Below are positions 22,331 to 34,703 of a DNA stretch of 64,000 nucleotides, piece after piece. Both the position numbers and the translations under genes were made by a program. The notes under the pieces are model-generated. The model ran no database searches. It saw nothing but the letters and a program-made list of their open reading frames with translations, and had not been told where the DNA came from. The stretch covers positions 136,219 to 200,218 of the forward strand of contig SCFE01000073.1 in NCBI GenBank assembly GCA_004352715.1. The letters are read 5' to 3'. Source of the stretch: Hofstenia miamia. Lineage: Eukaryota; Xenacoelomorpha; Acoela. Position 1 is the stretch's first letter, and every line of letters begins with the position of its first letter.

Positions 22331-23154
22331 TGGTTTGTAAAATTTAAGTGGCTAGTGTCAGTCATGCAATTTACCTCAATTACCACAGGATCACCCCTTC
22401 CTTTACGAAAAGACCTTCCATCAATGACAGCATATTCTGCAAAATTCGTTTTGAGAGATTATGACCCCTATCAACCCAGTAGAATGTTTGATACACTACT
22501 GGCTAAAACGCTGAGGCCTCTATGTTCCTGCAGATATGGAATAAATATTTAAATTGATCAAAGAAAAAATCGGCTGGTATGTCGGCAATGCAGATTGGTT
22601 CTTCCCAAATTCAATTGGGTAGTTTGTTGAAAATGGATTTCAATTATCAAAGACTTTATTTAACAAATTTAGGCTCTATTTCTGTGTTAATTTCTTTGAA
22701 AATATAGCTAAATTCACAACCATTACACCAAATCCCATTGTCAACTGATAGGCAGAGTGATAGACATCTTCCAGTGCTATCTGAGAAAACGTTATGCTCT
22801 AATTGTCAGCGCAAAGGAAGTAAGAAATGAACAAAATGGTATTGTGAAAAATACCACATTGCTCTTTGTCTTAGAGCAAAAAACTGTTTTTACAAATTCC
22901 ACATATGTATTAGAATATGATTATTTAATAAAACACACCTTGTGTAATTATTTTTTTGTCAGAAAATTGACAAACATACATTTAAATGCACAGCTAGGAA
23001 TGACAATGCTTAAGACAAATTATACATTGAGATGTTCAATTTATTAAAATATTTACAAGAAAAACAATATTAACGTTATGAATGGGATACTAGCAACCAT
23101 TCTACGCATATTAATACCTAAACCAGAAAAAAAATATAAAAAATGCTAAGAGGA
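22331..23154. other. No feature recognised
   Basis: AT-rich DNA with short open frames of 65 and 96 codons (22355-22552, 22757-23047) lacking any recognisable motif. Confidence 0.3.
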
Positions 23155-23176
23155 CTATATATATATATATATATAN

Positions 23177-23352
23177 AAAAAAATCTTCATGATTTTTTCA
23201 AAATTTCGTTTCCAAATGAAGGGTATCCCATGGGATCACAGGTAATAATGGGATAAGAATATTTACTGGGATATGTCTATTTATGGATGTGGGACCAATA
23301 ATTTACATGAAATTTGACCTTGGACCAATAATTTATGGTCCATTCAGACCCT
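23177..23352 (-). repeat. Satellite-like unit, inverted copy
   Basis: Reverse complement of the units at 24181-24370, including the ACCAATAATTTA and CATGGGATCACAGG blocks, at roughly 90 percent identity by eye. It is separated from the direct copies by (TA)n and the 419-bp gap. Confidence 0.85.
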
Positions 23353-23462
23353 TTGTGCAGAGTGGTCATTATCAAAATTTGGTTGTACACAGCGGTCAAA
23401 ATGAGGCCCAGTTTTGTCCACAGCGGTCAATATAACTATATATATATATATATATATAGTTA

Positions 23463-23881
23463 NNNNNNNNNNNNNNNNNNNNNNNNNNNNNNNNNNNNNN
23501 NNNNNNNNNNNNNNNNNNNNNNNNNNNNNNNNNNNNNNNNNNNNNNNNNNNNNNNNNNNNNNNNNNNNNNNNNNNNNNNNNNNNNNNNNNNNNNNNNNNN
23601 NNNNNNNNNNNNNNNNNNNNNNNNNNNNNNNNNNNNNNNNNNNNNNNNNNNNNNNNNNNNNNNNNNNNNNNNNNNNNNNNNNNNNNNNNNNNNNNNNNNN
23701 NNNNNNNNNNNNNNNNNNNNNNNNNNNNNNNNNNNNNNNNNNNNNNNNNNNNNNNNNNNNNNNNNNNNNNNNNNNNNNNNNNNNNNNNNNNNNNNNNNNN
23801 NNNNNNNNNNNNNNNNNNNNNNNNNNNNNNNNNNNNNNNNNNNNNNNNNNNNNNNNNNNNNNNNNNNNNNNNNNNNNNNNN
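23463..23881. other. Assembly gap (419 N)
   Basis: Run of N between inverted and direct copies of the satellite-like repeat. Such palindromic repeats often break assemblies. Confidence 0.99.
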
Positions 23882-24900
23882 TTTCATGTAAATTATTGGT
23901 CCTACATGCATAAAAGACATATCCCAGTAAATATTCTTATCCCATCATGTTTACCTGTGATCCTATGGGATACCCTTCATTTGGAAACGAAATTTTGAAA
24001 AAATCATGAAGTTTTTTTGGAATCTGAGGGTCCACGTTCTTCTATTAAAGTCCCAGTCCCATTTTGGTACCAAGCTGCGTCGAAATTTTAATTTCCTGTG
24101 TATTGAAACAAGTAAATCCCATGGGAATAGCGGGTCATGTAGAACTTCACAGCGGAACTTCCAAATTTTGCTAATGACTGCTATGCACAAAAGGTCTAAA
24201 AGGACCATAAATTATTGGTCCACGACCAAGTTTCATGTAAATTATTGGTCCTACATGCATAAAAGACATATCCCAGTAAATATTCTTATCCCATCATGTT
24301 TACCTGTGATCCTATGGGATACCCTTCATTTGGAAACGAAATTTTGAAAAAATCATGAAGATTTTTTTTGGAATCTGAGATCCCACGTTCTTCTTTTAGG
24401 GTCCCATGTTCTTCTTTTAGGGTCCCAGTCCCATTTTGGTACCAAGTGCGTCGAAATTTTAATTTCCCGTGTATTGAAACAAGTAAATCCCATGGGAATA
24501 GCTGGTATGTAGAACTTCACAGCGGAACTTCCAAATTGTGCTAATGACTGCTATGCACAAAAGGTCTAAAAGGACCATAAATTATTGGTCCACGACCAAG
24601 TTTCATGTAAATTATTGGTCCTACATGCATAAAAGACATATCCCAGTAAATATTCGTATCCCATCATGTTTACCTGTGATCCTATGGGATACCCTTCATT
24701 TGGAAACGAAATTCTGAAAAAATCATGAAGATTTTTTTTGGAATCTGAGGTCCCACGTTCTTCTTTTAGGGTCCCAGTCCCATTTTGGTACCAAGTGCGT
24801 CGAAATTTTAATTTCCTGGGCATTGAAACAACTAAATCCCATGGGAATAGCGGGTCATGTAACACTCACAGTGGAAATTCCTAGTTACCCACAGAAAATC
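23882..24900 (+). repeat. Satellite-like tandem repeat, about 350-370 bp unit, nearly three copies
   Basis: The block starting TTTCATGTAAATTATTGG recurs at 23882, 24231 and 24601, giving periods of 349 and 370 bp. The longer unit has an extra ~22-bp copy of GGGTCCCATGTTCTTC-type sequence near 24390-24421. Copies are nearly identical until about 24870, where similarity stops. Open frames inside are by-products of the repeat. Confidence 0.92.
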
Positions 24901-25090
24901 GGCTGTTGGGGCTAAAAGCTTCAAACTTCGCATAGATATGCTCAACATAGATACAATTATCACTATCTAGTCCACATAACTCGAAAATTGGGGATTTCTG
25001 AATGGAAAAACCGCTTCGTTATATGCGAAAAGTACAGAGCGGTCGAAAAAATTTTTATTTCAACATCTGTGTAAGTTTTCACACAGCGGG

Positions 25091-25091
<1 letters not shown>

Positions 25092-25125
<34 letters not shown>
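25092..25125. repeat. (TA)n microsatellite
   Basis: TA run closing the satellite-bearing segment on the right. Confidence 0.93.
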
Positions 25126-25128
<3 letters not shown>

Positions 25129-25450
25129 CGCGTTGAGTGCGATTTGATGTGCACTGAACGCCCAAAATAACGTAATTGAACATTGAGAAATTAACGATGT
25201 TTAAGATTAAATTAAGTGGTTGCCTTAGCAGATAGGAATTGATTGGCAGGCATTTTTCCATGGTCAACTAAGTCTACTCATTAACAATAAATTAATCAAA
25301 TTCGTGAATTGTGTCAAAATCCAATGGCTATTTCTATATTAAATGAGTTGTATTTATTACTAATTGTCAAATACAAACAGTGTTTTGGTTGGTACTTAAA
25401 AAATATCAAATTTCTAAAAAAATGAACATCAAATGTCTCAAAACAGATAT

Positions 25451-25833
25451 GGTTGGTACTTAAATTCGTCAATGCACTATCTTACAGCCATCAGAAATTA
25501 TCTTACAAAGGTCATATATGTTTAAAATCAGCTTAATTGAGACATTGCTTAAGAGACATTTAGTTAAATAGTAGTTATATGAGATAAGCATTAAATTAAC
25601 ATTTCATTTGCTCTCCACATATGAAAATTTCTGAACTTTTCAAAGTTCAACTTTAGTCAATTACTTAAACTTCAAAAGCTATTTTAGTATTTTTACATAT
25701 TTTACTACTTACCATATTGATAATGCTTTTTGATTAATGCTATTGGCTAAGAGTAATTTCTATAGTTACATCTTTTTCTGACTGTTCTAAGATAATTGCT
25801 GATGGCTGTAAGATAATGCATTAAGTACCAACC
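25451..25833. mobile_element. hAT-like MITE with perfect 8-bp target duplication
   Basis: ACAGATAT occurs at 25443-25450 and again at 25834-25841. Between them the ends are inverted repeats over about 55 bp: the left reads GGTTGGTACTTAA then ATCTTACAGCCATCAG, and the right is its reverse complement. An 8-bp duplication with short inverted repeats is typical of hAT-superfamily elements. The 383-bp interior is non-coding. A further copy of the GGTTGGTACTTAAA tip at 25387-25400 suggests an older neighbouring end. Confidence 0.85.
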
Positions 25834-25934
25834 ACAGATATTGTGGTTTTGAGCAACAAAGTAATTATTAGCCAATTTAATAGGTAAAGAATCTTTTTGG
25901 AATGTAGTTTAGACACATATTTTTTACAGTGGTA

Positions 25935-26032
25935 TCAATTTTATGTACCAATTGTGTTTTTTGCAACCAATCCATGTGCAAGGAGTGTTTGTCAGGTTGC
26001 TGTTCAGAAAATTACCTAATATCATGAAATTA
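25935..26032 (+). CDS. Candidate terminal exon with Cys-rich motif
   Basis: Follows a strong acceptor (ATATTTTTTACAG, ending 25931-25934 region) and reads VSILCTNCVFCNQSMCKECLSG and a few more residues to a TGA. C-x2-C-x2-C-x4-C-x2-C resembles zinc-binding C-termini such as those of piggyBac-type transposases. It joins in phase to the candidate exon at 22234-22330. Exact start is uncertain by a few bases. No larger gene was found around it. Confidence 0.3.
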
Positions 26033-28076
26033 TTGAAAAAATATTTTTGAAATCAAAATTATTGTCTTGCAGATGATGTCATTGACATCTAAACATTCTC
26101 TCTGATGTCAGGTCACAGAAGCTTAGAGATTATGGTCTTCATTGAACAATGAAATATACATGTTAGAATTCCAAATTGCTTGGAGAAATATACCAAATCA
26201 AATGCCATGCTGAGACATCATAGAAACAAAAACAATAATTTATGTTGTTAGTGAATTACTGAAAATAATTCAATCTTTTTAATAGGAATAAATATTTTAA
26301 ATTATGCCAAAGCTTCTGAATCACATGTAGAAAGGATGTCAAATCTTAGACAGTGGAGTACATTAGCAGCACCATTGTGCCATTATGCAATAACATTTAT
26401 AGGAATGTATTTGCATTTTATGTTTTCAGTTATTTGTATCTGCCTATTTATTTTGCACCTAAAATAATATTCAGAAGACATCTTATTTTGACTTTTGCTT
26501 ATAGATTATTCTTAATGTTTACAAATTGTTGTGGTTATCATTGTGTGTGGGAACTTTTGTTACTGAGGAGTGAATCAATGAACAAATGTTTATGGTAATG
26601 AGCTCAGTATGATTGCCTTGAATTGTGAAGATTTGAACTTACCCAGTGACCATATACATTGCACAAGGAACTTGGCATGAAGCATCTTCAATGATATTTT
26701 CATAGAGCCTCAGTAGATGATCAAGCCCTCAAGGTTGTGGTTTTTTGTAGACAGGTTCCTGCTTTGCCATGCTGATCATTGCTCATTTTACATGAACATT
26801 TACTCCAAAATGCTTTAAACCAGTGATCATGATATGTCATGCACAGTTGATGGTGAAAGAATTGCACATCATGATTGACTCAGGGATGCTCTTTTTGCAA
26901 CTGCATTGAAATGTGCTTTGTCTCCTGTGCTTGAAATGTCTAACCTCTGTGAGTCTCATGCTTGTCCTGGGGACATCTTTTTGCCATGCTGGTGTTCTGG
27001 CTGATCAGTCACTCTAGATGTGACTATAATTAGTTTGCTGCAGCCTTCAATTGTTTCTCTTGTGGGTACTAATGCTGGTCATACTCTGGAAGTTTCAGAC
27101 AACAAAAGCTTACTAAATTAGCAGAATCATGTTCAGCTGTTGGTATATCCTTCATACCACTATCAGTGGAATCTTTAGGAGGATGGTCACCAATTGCTAT
27201 CAAAGTATTCTCTAAGATGACTTTTATGTTTTCTGCCAGAAGTGCCTCTTGCAATCTGAATACAATTTCTACATATTTTTCCAGCAATTGTCAGTAATTT
27301 TACAGAGGGGAAATGCTACACTTCTTTTATCAAGATATGGTGGTTAGTGTAGCATCTGCTACCAAGCTTTAACTCACTTTGATTAATTCCTTTTGAATGT
27401 GACTCTGTGTTAAGTGTGGGTAGGGATGTACTTTCACAAACTGCTTTACCTATTAATACTTGTAGTTAACCTTGGTTAACCATGTGGTAATTAAAAACTA
27501 TTTAGGTGTGGATTGAATGTTGCAGTTCTCCTGTTGACTGATCTTCCATGAGGCCTCCAGCCAACTCCAATCTCTGAATCTTCCAATAGTTAGTTGTCTT
27601 CATTGCAAATGGACTTTCTCCAAATGTCAACTCAATGAAGTAGCTAATGTGTTCCCTATCCTAACTCAGTGCAATCCTCAAGGCAGGATGTAACTGACTT
27701 AAGCTCAATTTGTAATGTGTAATTTGTACTTGCAACCTTGTAATGTCACTAGCTGCTTAATAAATATTTATTTAGCCATTACTGAAAATTAATGGCTTTA
27801 AAAAATTAAATAATTAAATAGATAATTACTTGCAGCTTCCTAATTTACATTTAATTAGTAATACATGCTCAGTCTTGTTATCAGTCTATATATAGGTCTC
27901 CTACATAGTCTAGTTAATGTAAAATATAATAACCTATGATCAGTTATTCAACCATTTCTCTGAAGTTTTGATATTGCATACATGTTGTTGAAAGAATTGA
28001 TAGTCAGCTAAACAGAGAAAAACTCCTAATAGTATCCCTAACATAAATGCAGTTTCACAGCTTTTATCAAGGACCC
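26033..28076. other. CpG-poor non-coding stretch of unknown nature
   Basis: About 2 kb almost without CpG and visibly less AT-rich than the flanks. Short frames (26353-26598 plus, 27287-27069 minus) match nothing that I know. It resembles the retroelement to its right in composition and may belong to its long terminal repeat or to a separate old insertion. Confidence 0.3.
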
Positions 28077-28412
28077 TCAAATCACTCTAAAAGTGTGACC
28101 TCACCACTACTAATGCATTTACCTTTTAGCTTGACATTCTGAAATAATAAGCAAAGCAAATTAAACCTAAAAATAAGATTTTTGAAGAATTTACTTCAAC
28201 AGTTCTCCAAATGATTTTTCTCTATTTATAGTTTCAGATCAAAANTCAAATCACTCCCAATGTCTGCCATAGCTACTACTGATGCATTTACTGTTTAGCT
28301 TGACATGATTTAATAATAAGCAAACCAGGTTAAATCTAAAGATAAAATTTTCAAAGAATTTACTTCAACAGTTCTCCAAATGATTTTTCTCTATTTATAG
28401 TTTCAGATCAAA
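28077..28412. repeat. Tandem duplication, 168-bp unit, two copies
   Basis: Both copies run from CAAATCACTC to TTTCAGATCAAAA and differ mostly by substitutions in the first half. A single N at 28245 sits exactly at the junction. Confidence 0.85.
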
Positions 28413-29020
28413 AAGTACCTGTTGATTTGAATTTTAAATTGTCTGCCAAGATGGCCAAAAATAATGGAAGAGATATTGACCCCTTTGTTTTGACAAGTTG
28501 TTTTGACAAGTACTATTTGGTAATGTTCTCTCTTAGTTGCATTTTACAAAATTAAAGATGCTAAACTTAAATTGATTTTAATTTACAATTAATACTAATT
28601 TAATCATAATTCAATTTGATGTTAATCTTCTTGACTGACTAATCCTTTTCTTATTCTTTTTTGCATCATTGATTCTTGGATTATGCTACAACATAATAAA
28701 TAATTCAAAAAGAGCAAACATGATTGAAGTGAGACTAAATCTATTGTGCAATCACTACAGGTCTCTCACATATTTATAACAATTCAAGAATTATTACCTG
28801 TTTCAGATTTACAAAATTTGCATTCAAGTTCCCTCACAAAATTATAGAACAATTACATGTTTATCAGATAATTATAAATTCGAATTACTGCACTAGAAAA
28901 CTGATAGTTAAAAATCAATACATCATATTGACATAACAAACTAATTTATCTAATTTAAGGCAGTATTTAGCACTAATGATAACTGATAAAAATCAAAAAG
29001 GGCCTGAGTGACTCTACACA

Positions 29021-29028
29021 CCCCCCTT
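29021..29028 (-). promoter_or_regulatory. Polypurine-tract-like site
   Basis: On the minus strand AAGGGGGG is directly followed by TGTGTAGAGTC, the expected arrangement of a polypurine tract and the first bases of a 3' LTR. The matching LTR start was not found at the other end. Confidence 0.5.
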
Positions 29029-29034
29029 GCTCAA

Positions 29035-32000
29035 CTAAATTTGTAGTAATAACATAACCATAGGACCTGAGAATAATTTCTGGGCCTCCTGCACAATTTC
29101 AGCAGCTAAGACGTCATCCCATCTTGTGACTTCAGCATATTGTGGCCATTTTGTTATCTGCATAAGAGCCTGCCATTGAGTTACTGTTTTATTGTAGAGG
29201 CAGAAGAACTGGATTTCTGGTAGGTGAGAACTAATAGGGCAGTGTTGCCATAGGTTGTTAAGTCTTCTTGTGAATGTGTCAAGTCTTTCATATAAACAGA
29301 GAACTTTTAAGACAATCATCAAGGTCATCAAAGTGTCCATATCAGATGTGTGAGCATTGTCAGCACTAATTCTGGTGTTGGGATAGAAGTGGGTGAAAAC
29401 CTCTCTGAGGGAGCCCATCTGAGTGGTGTGGTCCATGAAAAGCAAGAAATACTCATTGACTTGTTGCAGGGTTATTGCTTCTGGATCAGAGCCTTTGGCT
29501 CACAGCATAATGATAATTTCAATTCTCTTCACAACATTGTAGTATTGGGTGGTGGTTTCAACATTATCAATCCACATAAGGTCACCAGCAGCTTGGAACA
29601 AGATAAGGACTCAAAGGTCCAGTTGAGAAATCTTTTCATGGATTTTCTTTAGTTGAGTAGCTAAGGGTTTGCCCTTCTGAAAAATATCTTTAATCATGAG
29701 CTTTCTGTCAATAAAAACTTGTTCAGGATTGCTGCCAGTGAGTAACTTGTTGCAGATTTCCTTATATTCTGTGGTCTGCATATTCTTGTTGACTTCAGCT
29801 GATGTAGAAACATAATTGATTTGGTCAGAGATGGGCAAAAACCTTTTTCAACACTTTTGTATCCTCCAGGAAGGCAGAAAAGTGGCATCATAAAGCACAG
29901 TGGCAGAATACAGATTAGGTTGTTTTTCTCCACATTTGCTTTGACTTGGCTAAACTCAACCCTTTTACTGAGAGTGGTGGTCCCAATTGTCACAGGGAAG
30001 TTTATCTTGGCTTTCTTAATCATATCCCAAAAGGTGTTCTGAAGACTGTGACCTCTCAATTTGTCTTCTTGTGAAGAGGAGATGTGGACATGAGCTGTTG
30101 TGCATTCTATGTCCAGGGATAGTTGGCATCCTGGAAATAGTAAAAGCATGATATCTTCCTTAGAAAACAATTCAGTTAGACAGCATTTCATGAAACCAAA
30201 AGTGTTATTGTCTCTGTTCATTTCCATAATCTGATCCACAATAGCTATCTTCTCTGTGAATTCCTCAGCTGGCACTCAATGGTTAGAATTCATTCATTGT
30301 CAGTGATTGACCACTCAGGAGTTGGGCAAGGTGAAATGGCTGTATCTGAAAATTTTCCAAATTAACAGCCTTGATTAATGCTGGAGAAACTTTGATGGCT
30401 GAAGAAGCAAGGAATTCCTCATATCAATAGAATTGTTCATGTGAGCACATGGTCTGCTCTAAGACTTGTAAAGGAATAATTTCTCCATCCTTCATAGCAT
30501 GCCACTGAGTCTTGATGACTTTGCTGTATCCACATTCTGGGTAGTTCAAGCATTTGAGATTGAAAAAGATCTCAGTTTTCATAGGGATGTCATAGTATTG
30601 GTCCAGTTCAAAAAAATGGTGAGTGAATCCCAGCTCTCTCTTCATAAGGTGGAGGGTACACAATGGAGCATACTCAGAATTAAAAAAATGGGAACTTTGT
30701 GTTGGCTGTAGCTCCCTAGATGTACTTTCAGAGGGTATCTGAAAAAATACTGATGTCTGAGAAAGCAATTCCCAATTTGTTGACAATCATTTGCAGAGGC
30801 AGATGTCCTAACAGGCTACTTTTGCCCATTAACAAAGCATAGTACTTTTCAAACCTTTCCATCACCTTTTTTGTTTTTCCTGGCAAAGCAGGTAGGGAGC
30901 AGGAATGCAGCAGCCAATTCTTAACCTTCCAGGCAGCTGGGCAAATTGCTATCTCATGCATGCAATGTTTGGCAAGTTGTTCACAGGTAGGCTTGTCTAG
31001 AGGCAGTTGTAAGTGCAGATCATGAGTAAGGAAGATGGAGAGCACCCTGATAGCTCCTCTTGATTGAATGGCAGGAGCAAATCATTCCAAAAACAGCTTG
31101 TTGGTGAAATTCTGCCAGTCCTGCATATTGTGAGACAAATTTTGTTCCATTAGCACATGTTCAACTGATTGAGAGTATTGTGAGTTAGGGCTCTATGTTT
31201 TGATAGTTGGCTATTTGGTCTTGGGATTAAGCTCAGATTTCAATATAGCCCAGATCTCATCCATCTCCTTTAAGGTGGTGGTGCTCTGTGAAAATGTGAA
31301 ACTAACATGAAGCTCTGTGACAGAGGCCAGACCAGGTAGGTTAATGTTGATAGATTTGAGGGTTTGTGCCTGAACTACTGCATCAATAATAAACTGTGTG
31401 TCAACAGCCAAACAGAGGGTTGGGATTTTCTTGCACATCATCAAGTTGGTATAGATTAACTTAGTGACTGAAATAATGTTTGTATGGTACATACTGATTG
31501 GCTGGTATACACTCTTATATATAACCATAAAATTTTCCATGTAGAATTGGAGGCTCTCAATGGCCTTGGGAATACCATCCCAGTGCTCCCCAATGAGAAA
31601 CATGACTAATTAAATGTTTTTGACCTTAGCAAGTCTGTATGCTATCTCAAGTTGTTCCATTATCTGGGGCTGGTTTACTTCACCAACATGTAGGAAGTAG
31701 ACTAGGAGTAAATTGTCAAAGTTGACACACTCAAATTTCTGGATCAATGAATTGGTATAAGTGCGTTAGGTTGAAATCTTCATCAAACCATGTTCCTCCA
31801 ATACTGATGTGTAATTCCTCCATGCAATTTAGAATCATAACAGATTATAGCTTTTATTTTTGGCCTCCTCTCTGCATCAATTATGAACAGTATGATATCT
31901 ACTGAACAAGTGAGTGCCTTGGCATTAAAGGTCCACCTTAACTTATTTTGCATCTCCTCCAAAATATTGTCACAGATATGGTTTACTGCCTTCCTAGTCC

Positions 32001-32701
32001 CAAAAAAATAAGGGTGTAGCACCTCATCTCCAACCTTAGAAACATTTCTTCTTCTTTCTTTGTTCCTTTTCAACTGGATACTAGCAGACTCAGTAGATGA
32101 AAGGCTAGGACTGGAGGGAGGTATTGAGTCACTACAGGACAGTTGGGTGTTTACAATATCTAAATTAGAAAAGGGAACATGAGCTAAATGCTCCTCTCAC
32201 TCCCACACAGAGTGTTGGCTCCATGCATAGTCACTCAAGGTCGACTCCTCATATAGTTGCAGGGATCTCCCTCCTGTGAAGAGTGTTGGCTTCTCACATA
32301 GTCACAAGTGCTGCATCCAGTGTCATCATCATGTTGTCTCTCTCTCTTGGCAGCACTGCTCTCCTCAGCTTGTTTGGGAATGTTCTTGTCTCATTACATC
32401 AGTTTGGGGATTTAATTAACTGTGCACTTGTCTCTGGGCCAGCAGTTGATTTTCCTGACATTTCATCTATTGTGTATTGGTTGCTAAACATAGAGATAAG
32501 ATTAAGGTCCCAATCTTGAGTATTTAATTGATCTAAGTAGGTTCTCTCTCTTGCTCTACATTTAGGTAAAATATGGGTAGTGGTAGTGTTGCTACTAGTA
32601 ATTGCATTACTATCAAAATCAAAATCAGTGACATCATCTTCCTCACATTCAGTTAAGTTATTATAAGTGTCATATTCATTTATACCATCATTAACTAGCA
32701 T
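29035..32701 (-). pseudogene. Unrecognised third coding region of the gypsy element, broken
   Basis: Downstream of the integrase, about 3.6 kb is a chain of minus-strand open segments in changing frames: 32701-32399, 32073-31783, 31603-31211, 31045-30728, 30786-30424, 30275-29694, 29838-29611 and 29445-29035. Coding character is suggested by segment length and amino-acid balance (for example LKCLNYPECGYSKVIK with paired Cys). I see no signal peptide, fusion-type or membrane-anchor segment, so I cannot call it an envelope gene. It could equally be an unusual ORF3 or captured sequence. Function unknown. Confidence 0.45.
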
Positions 32702-32844
32702 AAACTCACTGTTGTCATCAATGACTACATTTTTGATATCACATACTGCTCATTTGAGCCTTTGGAAATAGGCAATTTTCCCATTACTCATTAAATACTT
32801 ATCATGGTCAAGCACCTTAACAACAGTGAAGGACCCTTGCCAAT

Positions 32845-34129
32845 TCATAGTGAGCTTTCATACCTGGTTTGTATTGGTGACTTGGCAAGGAAAATAGGCA
32901 AAGACTTTGTTGCCTTGTTTGTGAGGCTCACTGTATAATTTATGTTTAAAATTAAGCTTCTGGCAGATAACAGATTGATTGGTGTTGCAACAGATGGTGA
33001 GGTGAACTTCCTGCAACTCATGCAACATATGATTAACATAATTCTCTATGGTGGGCATGTGGTACCAAGGGTACTTAATCAATAAGGGTGTACTCACCTC
33101 ACTTCCAAACATTGCCTTAAATGGGCTCACCTTCATAGTAGAGTGGACAGCTGTATTATAGAAGTACTCTACTGCTTCTATTGCTCATTTCCAGTTTCTG
33201 CAGGTTGCTCTGAAGAGAGCAACCCAAATCAACTTAATGACTGTGCAGTTGAGTCACTCCACAACACTGTTCAACTGAAGCTAGTTCACAGTCATAAACT
33301 CATACAAGATCTCCAATTCTTTGGTAAGTGTTTCAATTAACTGATTGTCAAATTAGGAGCCACAATCTGAAATTAGGTGCTCCATCAGCCTGAGCTTGAG
33401 TATCCACTCTTTTATTATCTTTTCTCCAACAACCTTGATGGTGGTACTATCCAGAGGGGTCAAGCAGGTTTATTTAGTGAAATGATCAATAAGCATGAGC
33501 AGGTACTGATATCCCTGATCATTGCAATTCAATTTCTCAAGATCCATATGGACAACTTTGTTGGTCCTCTCTGCTGTGCTACTCTGCAGCTCAGCTGTCT
33601 GCTCACAGAAGTGCCTAGTTCCTTGTAGCAAGCAGGTCTTGCACTTGTTGATGACATCAAGAACTGTGGTGTGGATGCTGATGGTAACATAATGTGCATT
33701 AAATGTTCACTCAGTTTGGATAATGCCTAAGTGGCCTTGTTTGTGGATTTTCCTGACCAAATCTTGGCAGAAATACTCTGGGATGGTCGGGCAGTTGTTC
33801 CAGCTCCTAGTGTTCAACAAGCCATTTTCATTCTGCTTCCAGTTGTACCTCCTAAAGTAGCAATTGGCAATAGGACTAAGGAGGTAGTTGGTGTTCTTCA
33901 ATCTCTTCATAATTTCTGAGAGTACCTTGTCATGCTGTTGATGTGCTATAATCTCTTCTTTGGTTCCTTGGCTGATCACCAGGAGGAGTTCATACTCATT
34001 CATGGCTATAAACCTGAAAGGCATCTTCTCACCAGGAGGCTTTCTTAAATCATGTTCATAGCTAGGGAGAGTGGTCCATGTTAAGATGGAGTCTCTAAGG
34101 GTGGTGCTGGATGGTAAAAGAAAAATCAT
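32845..34129 (-). pseudogene. Gypsy integrase region, degraded
   Basis: The 34129-33707 segment ends with the H..H-type zinc-finger start (LVRKIHKQGHLGIIQ). The core contains LISDCGS and FDNQ near 33375-33345, the second catalytic Asp region, split by a TAA stop where a Gln is usual. The 33136-32858 segment has SPFKAMFG, the usual motif near the end of the core, followed by a basic C-terminal part. A TGA interrupts the segment just before AVEYFYN near 33180. Several stops look like G-to-A or C-to-T transitions. Confidence 0.8.
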
Positions 34130-34204
34130 TTAGGTACTTGATCCATTGTGCCACTATGTTGGATTTGTCTCCAGAGAACTTTTTCAGCTATGTGAGAGCA
34201 GAGT

Positions 34205-34443
34205 TGTCAGTTCTCACAATGAAGTTTCATCTGAAAATAAAATAGCAGAATTTCTTTAAGCTCTCTACTAATACTAGCACTAGCATTTCAGACTTGGTGG
34301 CAATGTAGTTCTGTTCAGTGTTCCATAATTTCCAGCTAAAGTATGGCATGGGGCTTTCAATGCCCTCAACTATCTGGCTTAACACACCATTGATGGAAAC
34401 CAAGCTGGCATCACAGTCAATGATAAACTCTTGAGAATAGTCA
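34205..34443. repeat. Duplicated contig end (left copy)
   Basis: 239 bp identical to 34465-34703 on the other side of a 21-N gap inside the RNase H region. This is almost surely an unmerged overlap of two contigs, not a biological duplication. Confidence 0.9.
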
Positions 34444-34464
34444 NNNNNNNNNNNNNNNNNNNNN
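34444..34464. other. Assembly gap (21 N)
   Basis: Short N run between two identical 239-bp copies. Confidence 0.99.
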
Positions 34465-34703
34465 TGTCAGTTCTCACAATGAAGTTTCATCTGAAAATAA
34501 AATAGCAGAATTTCTTTAAGCTCTCTACTAATACTAGCACTAGCATTTCAGACTTGGTGGCAATGTAGTTCTGTTCAGTGTTCCATAATTTCCAGCTAAA
34601 GTATGGCATGGGGCTTTCAATGCCCTCAACTATCTGGCTTAACACACCATTGATGGAAACCAAGCTGGCATCACAGTCAATGATAAACTCTTGAGAATAG
34701 TCA
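34465..34703. repeat. Duplicated contig end (right copy)
   Basis: Identical partner of 34205-34443. Removing one copy and the gap restores continuity of the RNase H region. Confidence 0.9.

Noticed and set aside
22355-22552. 65-codon plus-strand frame
   Set aside because: No motif, no splice support, and within the length expected by chance for this base composition.
23335-24347. Long frames through the satellite repeat and the N gap
   Set aside because: Ns were read as open codons and the rest is tandem repeat; not coding.
29035-32701. Envelope gene call for the third coding region
   Set aside because: No signal peptide, furin-like site or membrane anchor could be seen, so the name is not supported.
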